This document shows, in pieces, positions 11,252 to 22,727 of a stretch of 64,000 bases of DNA. This stretch comes from Erythroxylum novogranatense (taxonomy: Eukaryota; Streptophyta; Magnoliopsida; Malpighiales; Erythroxylaceae). Every line of letters starts with the position of its first letter. Position 1 is the first letter of the stretch. The stretch spans positions 38,299,540-38,363,539 of the forward strand of contig CM057233.1 of NCBI GenBank assembly GCA_029891385.1, given 5' to 3'. Position numbers and translations under genes: made by a program. The notes under the pieces were generated by a model, which did not search any database, was not told the DNA's origin, and was given only the letters and a program-made list of their open reading frames with translations.

Positions 11252-14200
11252 AAGATACTATACCTTTCAACTTTATTTCATGCAACCTCTTGAATCGTGC
11301 TATCATAATGTTGACATCCATATTACACGTTGCCATTAAAGTTTATAAGACATTAGTCAACTCAAAATATCATTACATTTTATCATCTACATGATATTAA
11401 CATATATTTAAAACTTTCTTACTAAATTCTCAACATGGATTAATATCAATATTATATAATGGACATATATATTTTCTTTCTAACTTTGATATCTCTTTTC
11501 AAATTTATCTTATGTACAAGAGATTTGGTTCACTAAAACTTAGTATCAACTATACTAATAAAAGGTAATCTCTACTTAAAACCAAATATAAATGTAAGAA
11601 AATCAAGTAATTTTATATGCCATAATAACCTGAATAAGATTAGACTTTAATCATTTGTTTGGTTACTCTTACTATTTTATTTGAAATAATAATCCTTACT
11701 ACTATTTTGAAACATTACTTTAATCTCTTTAGTGGGCTATGATCTCATTCAAATTTAGTTATTTTTGAATCACTCAACAAACTACCTTAACTTAAATTAG
11801 GTAGATAACATCTTTATCAATCAAATTTCATGTGACTTACATTTATTAGGTGACAACTCTTGTCAAAACATATTTACATGTTATTCCTAACCATGCCTTT
11901 TGTATAATCATGTTTCACCCATCCAAATCCTACAAATTTAGTTAAGTAAGACTATTTAATTTAAAATAAAATATATTTAGATTCAAAGAGCCTTGAATCA
12001 CTTAATAAGTCTTACAATAAATAAAACTCTAGTTTTATGCTTAAATAATAGAAAGTAACAATCACATTCTTAATATCGTCATCATCAACAACCAGTTGAA
12101 TCCCGTAGAAATGCGGGTTCAAAAAAGTCTGATAGTACACAACTTTACCTTTATCCAGTAGAAATGTTATTTCCGATAGACCTATATGCAAATGTGACAT
12201 GAAGATATTACAAAACAAAAAAAAAACATAAAAAGATTAAAAATTATAATAAATAACTAAAATAAAATAAAACTTAGAATAAAGTAATAATTAATAATTA
12301 AAATAGAATACTAACATCTAAAAAAGACTACATCATATTTTCATTAGAGATGTAGTTTAGAAGATGAAGTTATTAAGAAAATAGTATGATAAATATATTT
12401 GGTATATTGCAAAGTTTTGGTTATACTTGATGTACAACAAAGTTCTGCTCACATTCTCAATACATACTTAATATTTTATGATGATAGTCTCATCAAACAA
12501 ACTTTACATATAAAATGTACTTTCAATGTATACTTAATATTTTATGATAATAGTCTCATCAAACAAACTTTACATATAAAATGTACATTTTAAACATGTA
12601 ATTCCTCGTATAAATATAATCAAATTATAAGCATGAAACATTGTTTGATTCTAATTATCAATACAATCTCCATAACCTAAAATAATTTCCAACCTTTTGG
12701 ATAATTAAATTAGACCAAATAAAATTCAATTTGACTCGAAAGTAATTTTCAAATTCAATTGGAAAATTTTTCCAATTATCTGAACTCCTTTAACAAATAT
12801 AATTGAAGATAATTTTCAACAATTACTCCTTTTACTTACTATAATTTAGAAACGTTTATTTTCAAAATTTCATAAATAATACATTCTAATAAAATTGTAA
12901 AACCATCTCTAATCTAATTAGAAACAATATTTTCTTAATTAGAAAACTATTTTCTAATGTTAAAAGGAAACAACTTTCAAAATTAAATAAAACATTTCAA
13001 AATTTAATTAACAAAGTCCATTTCATTATTTTAAAGCTTAATTTCTTAATTAGTTGAAAACAAATATTTAGAAAACCAAAATTTTAAAAATCAAAGAAGG
13101 CTCATTTTCTTAATTAATAAAAGAAAATATTTTTAAATTGTAGCTAAGAATTTTTAATTAATCAAGAAACATATTATTTAAATTAATAAAGAAATAATTT
13201 CTAAATAAAATAGAATAATAACCTCTAAAATAACAAACTTATCTTATTTCAATTAAATTGAAATAAATAATTTGACTAAAAACATCTTTCTTAATTACTT
13301 AAGAAAACAAATTTCTTAATTTTAAAAGAGTCTAATTAATAACCAATTCCAATCTCAATGAACTTAAGTGATCAAAAGGTATTGAAACTTGTAATATGTT
13401 TTCTTCGTGAACCTTCTAATTACTTAGATTTATGTAATGCATAAACTTCAACAATTATTTAAATAGAAGTTGCCCAACTTATGATCATAAGTACTGGCAC
13501 GTACATAATGGGGTAATATGTAAAGACAATTCGAAGCTAATAAGAGAATCAAATGGGCAATCGTTAAATTTTAAATAATTTTAAATAATTAAAAGTATAA
13601 AATAATATTTTTTAATTAAATCCGAGCTTAAATATCGCTTTTACTTATAAGAATTAAGCTTTGGGCAAATCTAAGCCTAATTTGACCTATGGACTTACCA
13701 ATTAAAAGAATATGAATTTAGGCTCATGAGTAAATCCATTGTCATCTTTATTAAAAGTATATCTATACAATACAATTTAAAGATATAAAATTAATATGCA
13801 ATAAATCTACTTTTAGAATTTACTTTTATTACTAATTTTATTAAAAATAGATTTAAACCATAACATAAATGATTAAAAATGCATAAATAGAGAAATAAAT
13901 TAAGACAAAACTTCATCATAATTTATGATCATTGCCAGATATCGTCAATCTTTTAAAGAAGGAAATGATTTGTAAGCGTCACCATAATTTCTAAAATTTA
14001 AAATATACATTATATTTTTAAATTATAGAAAAAATAATAATGAGAAATTTGATGTATTTAACCAAAATTTAAACCTATAAGTAGATAGAAACTCAATTAA
14101 GAGATATGTACATGCAAAGACGTTAAAGGAGAAGGCGACAAATTGCAAAATTCGTTTTCTAATTAAAATAAAAATAAATGTTAATAATTATATATTACAT

Positions 14201-15100
14201 AAAATTTAAAATAAATTATTTTAATTAAATTTATTTATTTTAATCCTTTATATAATATTTTAAATAAATTATATATAAAGTTTTCATTAAAATAAATAAT
14301 TTAAAATTAAGATTTTATTTTAAATTTATTTTAATTATTAAATCAAACTCTATTAAAATTTATATATTTTAAAGATATTTAAATTTAATTATATTTATTA
14401 AAATAAATAAATAAATAAATAAAAATTAGTCATATTTTTATTGATAATTAATATATTAACTAATTTAATAATATATATTTAGTTGATAGTAAATTAAATT
14501 ATAAAAATGAAAACAGAAAATTATAATTTTATAAATTTTAAAATCAAGAAGAAACTAAAACAAAATATAAAAATTAAAACTCAAATAACTAATTTTTTTA
14601 TTAAATTTAAAATTAAAAACAAAAATATAAATAAAACAAACCAAAGCAAGAAAACTGGCAACGGCCCAGCAGCAACTATGAACAAGTGAGTCAGTGGATA
14701 CGATGCAAGAGTTGTGTCTTCTGATTTTAGGGTTAGATTAATTTTAAAATTTTGACTTATTTTAATTTTAAATATTTAATTTTATATAAGCAAAAATTTT
14801 ATTATGATATTATCTTAAATTAATAAAAATTTAATATTATATTATTAATTAGAAATTAAATTTTTTTAAGTTTAAATTAATATTCTAAAATGGTTAAAAA
14901 TTTCAAACTTTGCTTAATTTTTCAATTCTAGTTTGAACTTACAATAAAATGCTAATTTTTTTAATTTTTTCAATTGTAACCCCAAATTTAAAAGTGGCAA
15001 TAAAATATTCAAAATTTTAATTTTTCAATGCTAACTCCATATTAGAAACCGTAATTATTAATACATGTCAACGAAAATTAACACAATAAATAAAGATTAA
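11252..15100. other. AT-rich spacer, no gene recognised
   Basis: This is extremely AT-rich, with long A/T homopolymer-like stretches between about 12.6 and 14.6 kb. No protein with recognisable features and no RNA gene was found. The only structure seen is a 66-bp tandem duplication near 12465. The ORF at 14507-14689 is low-complexity Asn/Lys/Ile sequence. Confidence 0.5.
12465..12586. repeat. 66-bp tandem duplication
   Basis: The unit beginning TACTTAATATTTTATGAT occurs at 12465 and again at 12531. The two copies are nearly identical through CATATAAAATGTAC. The period is a multiple of three, which is why a small repetitive ORF spans it, but nothing else suggests coding. Confidence 0.8.
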
Positions 15101-15564
15101 TGAAATGACGTCGTCGTTAAAAATGGAACATGTAAATCATTTTACACAGCCTTAGTCTTTTGTTATTTGTTTGTTCTCTAGACATTCTCAATTTTTTATT
15201 TTCTATTTATTTTTCTGTCGCTCCAAATTATTATCGCATTACAACATACTGTATCGATAAACTCTTTGTTTTTAGTTCAATTTGTCGATGCTTTTAGTAA
15301 AAAGACGTTAGGTTGTATAATCTAAATACTAAAGAGTGAGGGTATTGAAAGAATAAATTGAAAACGAAAAGAAAAATTAAAATCAAAGTATGAGATTATT
15401 GAATCCGCGTAATTTAATTTAGGTCATTAAACTTAATATCAAATTAGAATTGAAAAAATTTAAAATTTAAAATTATTACTATAATAACAAAATTGAGCAG
15501 TTTGATTTTTTTAACTAATGCTTTTAAAATTGAATTAAAATTGATTTTTTAATAATTAAGTGTT

Positions 15565-15746
15565 TGTTTTTCATATAATTTTCTATATTCTCGAATTCAC
15601 CTCAAAATTTCCCTCAAATCTTAAGATCACCTCCGATCCAGCCCTACAATTCTTCCGATCAGCTCACTCAGATATAATAAAACCAATCACCTTCCATCTC
15701 ATCCCATCTTCCACCAAATCTCTCACTCTCTTGGCCGGAACCCTAA
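15565..15746 (+). promoter_or_regulatory. Probable core promoter and 5' UTR of the complex I-like gene
   Basis: CATATAATTTTCTATATTC at about 15571-15590 is TATA-like. It is followed by a pyrimidine/CA-rich leader (CCTCCGATCCAGCCC, TCCGATCAGCTCACTC) of roughly 150 nt up to the start codon. The base composition shifts sharply from the AT-rich spacer. Just before the ATG is GAACCCTAA, one base from the telo-box AAACCCTAA common in plant housekeeping genes. The transcription start is inferred. Confidence 0.35.
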
Positions 15747-16139
15747 ATGGCGAAACCAGCATCCTCCGCCTCCGCCTCCCTCTTCCAAAACCTTAAGCGA
15801 TTCTTCAAAAAACCATGGGAGATCACCGGACCCTGCGCTGACCCAGAGTACCGATCAGCCTTACCCATGGCCCTAGATTACCGGCCCCACTGTCCGGCGA
15901 CCCCTAAGCTGACGGCTATCGTCCCCACGTCGGACCCCGAGACCGTCTACGACATCAAGTACTTTACTCGAGACCAGCGCCGTAACAGGCCTCCCGTTAA
16001 GCGCACCATTTTGAAGAAGGCCGACGTTGAGTTGATGATGAAGGAAAAGACCTTCGATGCCAATGATTTCCCTCCCGTTTATTTGACTGCTACCGTCGAG
16101 GAGGACCAGAATACGCATGGTGGCGGTTACCAGGGTTGA
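15747..16139 (+). CDS. Small conserved plant protein, probable mitochondrial complex I ESSS-type subunit
   Basis: This is a complete 130-aa ORF in one exon, with clear codon structure and GC content above its surroundings. The start is ACCCTAAATGGCG, a good plant initiation context, and the stop is TGA. Residues 1-15 are Ser/Ala-rich. Residues 16-25 (LKRFFKKPWE) form a basic-aromatic patch, followed by ITGPCADPEYRSALP, IVPTSDPETVYDIKYF, RDQRRNRPPVKRTILKK and a Gly-rich C-terminus. There is no obvious transmembrane helix. The block order matches, from memory, the small plant proteins annotated as ESSS subunit of NADH:ubiquinone oxidoreductase (Arabidopsis At2g42310 and At3g57785 type). If so, it is an accessory membrane-arm subunit of mitochondrial complex I. 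The gene is certain; the complex I assignment is recalled and not proved here. It stands alone, with no neighbour within 4 kb except spacer. Confidence 0.85.
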   Translation: MAKPASSASASLFQNLKRFFKKPWEITGPCADPEYRSALPMALDYRPHCPATPKLTAIVPTSDPETVYDIKYFTRDQRRNRPPVKRTILKKADVELMMKEKTFDANDFPPVYLTATVEEDQNTHGGGYQG

Positions 16140-19100
16140 TTTGGTTGGTTATTGCATTCGTTATCACTGCAATGTTCTTCTTCTTTTGATTTTTACGGTT
16201 CGTCTTTGTGATTGGATTCTTGTTAAGGATTTTATTTTTCGCTGTTTTTACGGTGGTGGAGTGACTTCTGTTTGTCATTTCCCTTTAATTTGTATAATTT
16301 AGTGGGTTTTGATTCTCATAGGTGGGTTGCAAATTATGTTTTAGGTAGTCAATTCGGTTTTTTGGATGGATTTGAAATAAGGGAATGAAATGGAAATTTA
16401 ACCTAAGAATTTGTGATCCTTTTTTGTTGGTTATATTTATGTGATATTGGATCTTGGTTGTTGCTCTGGAAATTTAGGCATTAGCAGTTAGGATATGGTG
16501 CGGTTAATAGTGTTGCTGTTGTGTGTGCATGGGAATTTAGATCAGCTTTGCTCGTAGCTTTGATCACATGGAGCATATGAATGTTTTGAAGTTCTTTGAA
16601 TTGGAGATCCAGAGCCTCTGCAATGTTTTGAAGAAGAGTTGGAGTGGCAATGTTATTTATATAAGAGGTTTTGACGTTTCCAGCATTTTCTAGGTTGCTA
16701 GCTGTTGTAGAATGTTAGGCCTGGTTATGCGCACATTCCCCATAGAAACTCTGTTCACTCTGCCAGCTGCTGCTTATTTGAATAAAGGCTGAATGAGGAC
16801 AACTGTATGTTGAAATTGTGGATATAACTTCTGCCAATTAAGTGTTTGCCTTATAGACTAACTAGTTCTGTTGATTTCTTGAAATTTATAGCATAGGTAT
16901 ACCTGGTTTAATTTCATGTCATTGAAAATGTTAACTTATGCCGTTTAATGTCTTTTTTATTTACTTGTGTGATCTCAATTATCCTATGCAAGGATAAAAC
17001 TCTGGAGGAATGCTGGTGCCTATATTCAGTGCTTTATTCCCAATGCTCTGTTTGTTAATTAATCAGTAGGGTTCAAGGCAGTTGAAGATTATAGATGCTT
17101 GGGAAATCTATATTTTTATGCAAAATTACAAAATCCATATTTTCGTGTTCCTTCTAGTTTTAGTTGAGTTATTAGATATGTGAAATCTTGTGAATTTACT
17201 TTGCATATACACTGAAAGTTGATATTATACAAGCTGTACTTCTGATTAAAATGGTGAAAGCCTCCGATTGCTCAAATGCAGGCAGTAGAGAGATCTAGGG
17301 AATTTTAAGTTGAAGGGCCCATGTAAGATTGGCCCAAAATAGCAAGTTATGAAAAATTCACCATGACCATTGCACCCATACCTTTACTGTTCGAGGGTGG
17401 CTTGTTTTCCATTTTGCATGCAATGACTTTTTATCCTTGCTGCTATTTCATTTGGTTTTTGGCCTTCGTCAAACTGTGTAGGACTTGCTTATGTGATGGC
17501 CTTTTAATTAGAATTGGACTGCAGAAGGTTTATCAAAGTAATCATTTTATCATATTGAATTGATGACTGTGGCTGACATTGATTACACTGCATATCAGTT
17601 CTTGAATATAAGCTAATGCTGCTTTTGAATAGGGTTATGAGATGGACAATGGTAGGAAGACTGTCTGAACAACACGTTTTATTTTCTACTTGCTGGACTT
17701 TGACAGCTTGATGGTCAAATAGAATTTGAACTAAAGTGATCCCATTTGTGTTTTTAACTTATTTGTCATTGTACCCCCTAGTTGAGTTAAAATCTGTTTA
17801 GCAAGCCTTAAATTTTATTGGCTGACTATCTTATTCACATCTTAATTGTTTTGGCTTGTTATCAGGTGTTTCTGCATTGCTGCAAAATTGATATTTGTCG
17901 ATCTTTGTCGCTAGCCTTTCTTTGGTGTCATTGAAAGAGGTGCAGGTCAATTTATTGCAGCATCTGATCTTGATTGTTGTGCAATAAGATATTTGGTGTT
18001 TTAGATCAATAAGTTAGTTGTCTGTTTCAACATTTTCTCGATGTTAATGTATGCTTATAAGCTCAAGTGACCACTGAACTTTTGTGGTATTACAGTTGAA
18101 CAATTTAGTATCAGTTTAACCAATTCCTACTGCAAGTAGCTGTATCCATCGAACTGCAAAAATCATGTTGGGAATCAGATAAAACGACACTTACAGTGCT
18201 TTTGGTCCCTGTATCCCTCTTGTTTGTCAGGTTTGCGGGTGTTCCACCTCTGCTTTCTTGGCAAGACTGTCTGATTTTGAGTCTTGAATTATTTGTTCTA
18301 GGGTTTGAAAGGCTTCTGATTAATGGTTTGGAAGAAAAATGGATGCTGCATACTTTGTGAAAACTTGAATAAAGAAACTATTCTGAATACTATTATATGT
18401 TTGAAATCAAACAATATCATGTGTGAGTTTGATCTGGGGAAATTTTTTTTCAGCTTTAGCTGGGTAGTAGGACATTTCCACCTGAAGCAAATCTGTGCAA
18501 ATATGGTTGAGCTGTATTGGGGTGTTAGGTTGGAGGCATGAAACTGTCGTAACTGTCTTTTTGATTCTTCAGTATGATGACGAGTTGCTAACTTGCTACG
18601 AGATATTGGTACTATTATCAGAACTTTTGGTCTGATACCGGATAGTATCTTATCCAGCATATTTTTATGTGTTATGAGCTGCATATCTAGCTAGATAGAA
18701 TCATCACATACGAGTTGAAGCGAGTCATCTCTTAAGAACATCTATGTTTTCTGCGTTTCAGTTTGTCTTATTTGAATTCTCCAAGGTGAATCTAGTTCTT
18801 TGGTGAATCTTTTATTTTACATAATAATCAAAATAAAGTGTTACTACTTATAAGAAATGTTTTATTATCATAAAAATGATCCAACATGAAATTGTAGACG
18901 TAACAACTTTCCTTAATTTTTTTAATAAACTGTATTTCCTGATAACAGACTTTTTACTTCATCACTTGAAAATAGAAGTATCTACATTGCATAAACTGCT
19001 TTAATTGCAAATAGTACAAAAGCAAATTTACATGTTATGGCATTAATAGAATAAATATATACTAACTATTAGCAAGTACAATGGCTTATTTGTTGGTGTA

Positions 19101-19600
19101 CTTGTTTCTGCTTCTCTTTATGGTCGGTCGAGTAACAAAAATGTTGTTTTTATCGATACGTCATTATGGGTTGGATTGATCTTTTGGGATATTTTTAATT
19201 TGCTCATCTCTTGGACTTATTCGTTTCGGAGAGAAAAATTTATTTTGCATCTATTTGATTTATGTAGATTCTACTTAATTTGAAACAGTGAAATAGTGAA
19301 AAGTTAACCTTTATTTGTATAACTATAATTACTGGATTTATGATTATTTTCAATATGAATTCCGACATCCAGTAGAAAAGAAAATCACTGAAACCAAAAA
19401 AGAATTTTAAAGATGTTCATTAAAAAAAAATATTTTAGCACAAGTGACCATACAAATAGCTTTAAATTAGAGTTGTATAATCATTTCATATCAGGTAAAT
19501 TTACAATCAAGATGATAAGTAGTAGGGTGCAGGTTTTATAACTAGTGATAATTATGTTTGTAAACATAATATAGAGCCTTATTGGTTCTTATTTACAAAA
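16140..19600. other. 3' UTR and downstream spacer without TE signatures
   Basis: This begins with the 3' UTR of the preceding gene; AATAAGGGAATGAAATGG near 16377 could serve as a poly(A) signal. The region is less AT-rich than 11-15 kb, has no LTR, LINE or microsatellite signature, and reads like plant intron or UTR sequence (T-rich tracts, candidate GT/AG sites). No protein-coding exon is convincing. The 128-aa minus ORF at 18298-18684 has no recognisable domain and ordinary non-coding composition. Confidence 0.4.
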
Positions 19601-20340
19601 GTATGACATGGCGTGCGATGCATGGGATGGGGATGCAGAGGCCGGCCTAGTCACAAAGAAGATGAGAAAGAGGTGGAGGAGGATGCGTTGTTGACTTTCT
19701 ATGTTTTGTTGTTATTGACAAATTAAATCTTTGCTAGGGTTTGGGGGATCTCTCTCACTGTCCCATTAACTGCATCACAAGAGAAACAGACAAACAGAAG
19801 AAAACGGAGGGAGACATGAGACACGAGTGTGGAAATTGGATTTTTCTTACTTTATTACCATTACTGGTATACATAATATATTAGTACATATGAGACAATG
19901 AGAATTAGAATCTCCCCGGCTACCGCCCTTCCTCCACTCTTTTTCACTCTCTGTCTCTGTCTGACACAATAAATTGGTGACGGTGATGATTGGTGATATA
20001 ACATGTAGTTGGTGATTGTGATAGTAATTAAGTGGGTGCATTGCAGGTCAATATTTGAGGCATCTAGTGGTTTGTGAAAGTTACACGGCTTATCAACGTT
20101 TTATACACACACACACACACACATCTGGCAATCTTCAATAATACGAAGGAAACAATTGGCTGATTTGCTCCAAAACCCAACTCAGGATTTGCGAGATTGC
20201 ACAAATACCTGCCATTGTGCTTGCGTCCACAATTTATGAGAGCTTGATAAGAATCTGCACAGCAACTACTAGCATGAATGCGCAGGGCCACTGCCAACCG
20301 GCCTTTTGAACCAAGCATGTAATGAAGTTAAGGAAAACCT
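19600..20340. other. Moderately GC-rich island with an unexplained minus ORF
   Basis: Base composition rises locally (GATGGGGATGCAGAGGCCGG, CTCCCCGGCTACCGCCC). An (AC)9 run lies at 20105-20122. The minus strand at 20064-20318 encodes 84 aa with a Cys/Gly-rich middle (ASSCCADSYQALINCGRK), but the repeat runs through its C-terminal part and I do not recognise it. It could be a gene fragment, a promoter region or chance. No function is proposed. Confidence 0.3.
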
Positions 20341-21180
20341 GTCTCCAAATTTCAATGCCAACCGTTCTTCTGTCGAGTAACCAAATTTCACCACATGCCA
20401 ACTAGTAAGCGACATTAAATTTCATCGACTTCCTACAGCTTTCTCCGTTATCTCATCTATAATTTATGTGTTTGAAACAAGCCCTTTTCTAGTTAAAAAA
20501 AGTGGAATTCATGCCAATCTTCTTCTATTTCATTTAAGACTAGCTATGTATGCACTGTAATTAACAACAATAATATCTTAGTAGAAGTTGTTTGAAATAT
20601 GCAATCTTATCCTTAACTAGTAAAGATGTTTCCGATAAATTCACTAAGAAAAATATATAAAATTTTTGAGAACTGTTTGTAAGAAAAAAATTAAAACTAC
20701 AATAAAAAGATAAAAGTTACATATAATATAAACAATAAAAATATAAAGAAAAATAACAACAATAATATAACAAGATATAATTAAATACTTACAAAAAAAT
20801 ATAATAAATAACACAATACGGATAAAACAAGGTGAAGACTAAAATATAAATAAAGATGAATGATGATGATGATGATGATAATAATAATGAAAGTAATAAT
20901 AAAGATAAAATAAAATAGAGGATAATAATAATAATAAAATAAATACCAGAGATGTAAGTATAAAATAAGTAATAAAATAAATACTTTAATAAATATAGAA
21001 CAAGTGAAGAATAAAATAAAAGCTAAAATAAGTAAATACATACACAAATAAGAAGGAAGATAAATAAATAAATAAAACAAACAAACTATTGTAAGAGAAA
21101 GATAGGTTAGGTAAGAAAATAGTTGAGCTAACTAACTATAGAGAGGTACTATATAATAAGAGTTTAGGCTAAATAATTAT
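20341..21180. repeat. Low-complexity AT and trinucleotide tract
   Basis: From about 20690 to 21110 the sequence is a degenerate purine/AT run with (GAT)n and (AAT)n stretches, for example GATGATGATGATGATAATAA near 20865. It adjoins the 3' end of the LINE. RTE-type LINEs often end in short tandem repeats, so part of this may belong to the LINE tail. The 99-aa minus ORF here is low-complexity and not a gene. Confidence 0.55.
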
Positions 21181-22727
21181 GGAAAAAAGAATGACTTCTT
21201 TATGTGAGATTTTTACTCATATTATTGTACACCAAAGTTTCCTATTAAGGGTCATATCTTCGATAAGTTCTAACAAAGTCATATTATTCTTGATCACTAT
21301 ACTCTAATTTTTCTTAGGTTTTCCTCTTTTTTTCTTACAATCTATAAGTATAATCTTCTTACTGGAGAATCATGATGTGCCTTTTTAATATGTCTGAACC
21401 ACTTAAGCTTTTTCTCTCTTAATATTCTCTCGATATTAGCCACCTTTAATTTGTTTTTTATTTTTATATTCTTGACCTTATCTCTTTTCGAAAAGTTGAA
21501 CATCTAATAGAGTATCATCATCTATGTCACTATTAACTTATGACTATGCATCTATTTGATAAGCTAATACTTTGCCCATAGAGCATGGTCGACCTAATTA
21601 CTAAATAATATAATGTACCTTTAAACTTGAGCATTATCTTTTTGTCACATAAAAGTCCTGATGCACTCCTCTATTTAAGCAACTCTGATCTAACACGATG
21701 AACAAAACCTAAGAAAAAGTTACTCTCTAAATATTCAATCTTAGTTTTACTCAATTTAAAGTCCTTAGACTCTAGCATATCTTTATAAAGTTTTAGCTTG
21801 ACATTGATACTTTCTTTTGTCACATCTACTAAAATAATGACATCAACAAACAACATATACTAAGGCAACTCACCTTGAATGTTCTTGGTGAGCTTATCCA
21901 TCACTACTATAGATAGAAAGGGGCTCAATGAGGAGCCTTGATATAGCTTGATATCTATAGAAAATTGTTCTGCATCTCCTCCTTTCATCCTTACTCTAGT
22001 TTTTACGTCTTCATACATATTCCTAATAATCTGTATATAAGTCATTGGAACTCCCTAATATCTAAACCTTCATATGATTTCCTTAGGTTCCCTGTCATAA
22101 ATCTTGTCTAAGTTAATAAAAACTATATGTGGGTTACGCTATCTTTTCCTGTAATGTTTCATTAATCTTATAAGGAGACGTATAAATTTTATTGTGCATT
22201 TTCCTAGTATAAAACTAAACTGGTTCTCCAAGATAGATGCACTTTTTTTTGCTCTCTTTTCAATCACATCCTCCCATAACTTTATAAAGTGACAAAGTAA
22301 TTTGATGTCTCTATAGATATTACAGCTTTTCATGTCTCATTTGTTCTTGTACAGATGAATTAACACACGAAGTCTCCACTCATCGGACATTTTTACCGAC
22401 TCAAAGGTCATATTAAAAAGATTGACTTGTGATCTGTCGGTAACAAATAAAGTTATGATACCTCTTTAGCATATTAAGATCACCTAAAGAGATATTGTCC
22501 TTTACGCCTTTATCAAAAAGGTTATAAAATTATCTCTGTCATCTTCTCTTGATGTTATTTTCAATCACAAGCACTTGCCCTACTTCATCTTTTATATAAC
22601 TAATTTGATCCAAATCTCTCAGTTTTAGTTTCTAAATATCAATATAAGTTTTTGGAAGTTCTACTTATGCCTTTTGAGACTATCTCTTTCGCATTTTTTT
22701 TTACCAATTTGTAACTTTCTCTATAAA
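21180..22727 (-). pseudogene. RTE-type LINE, 3' portion: reverse transcriptase
   Basis: The minus strand encodes, in several broken frames, a non-LTR reverse transcriptase. At 22139-22333 ENQFSFILGKCT matches the ENQFGFMPGRST motif. At 21860-22045 come YIQIIRNMYEDVKTRVR and QGSSLSPFL. At 21671-21856 FVDVIILVD stands where the catalytic FADDIVLVD should be, so one catalytic Asp is replaced. Near 21380-21450 EIERILREKKLKWFRHIK is the conserved C-terminal segment of this clade. The motif style is that of plant RTE-clade elements and not L1. The gene is interrupted at 22727 by element B and continues at 34511. The 3' limit is approximate. Confidence 0.85.

Noticed and set aside
18298..18684. 128-aa minus ORF downstream of the complex I-like gene
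   Set aside because: No domain, no coding-like composition and no good start context; it is in T-rich 3' flanking sequence.
20781..21080. 99-aa minus ORF rich in Ile, Tyr, Phe and Leu
   Set aside because: It is a translation of (AAT)n/(GAT)n low-complexity sequence.
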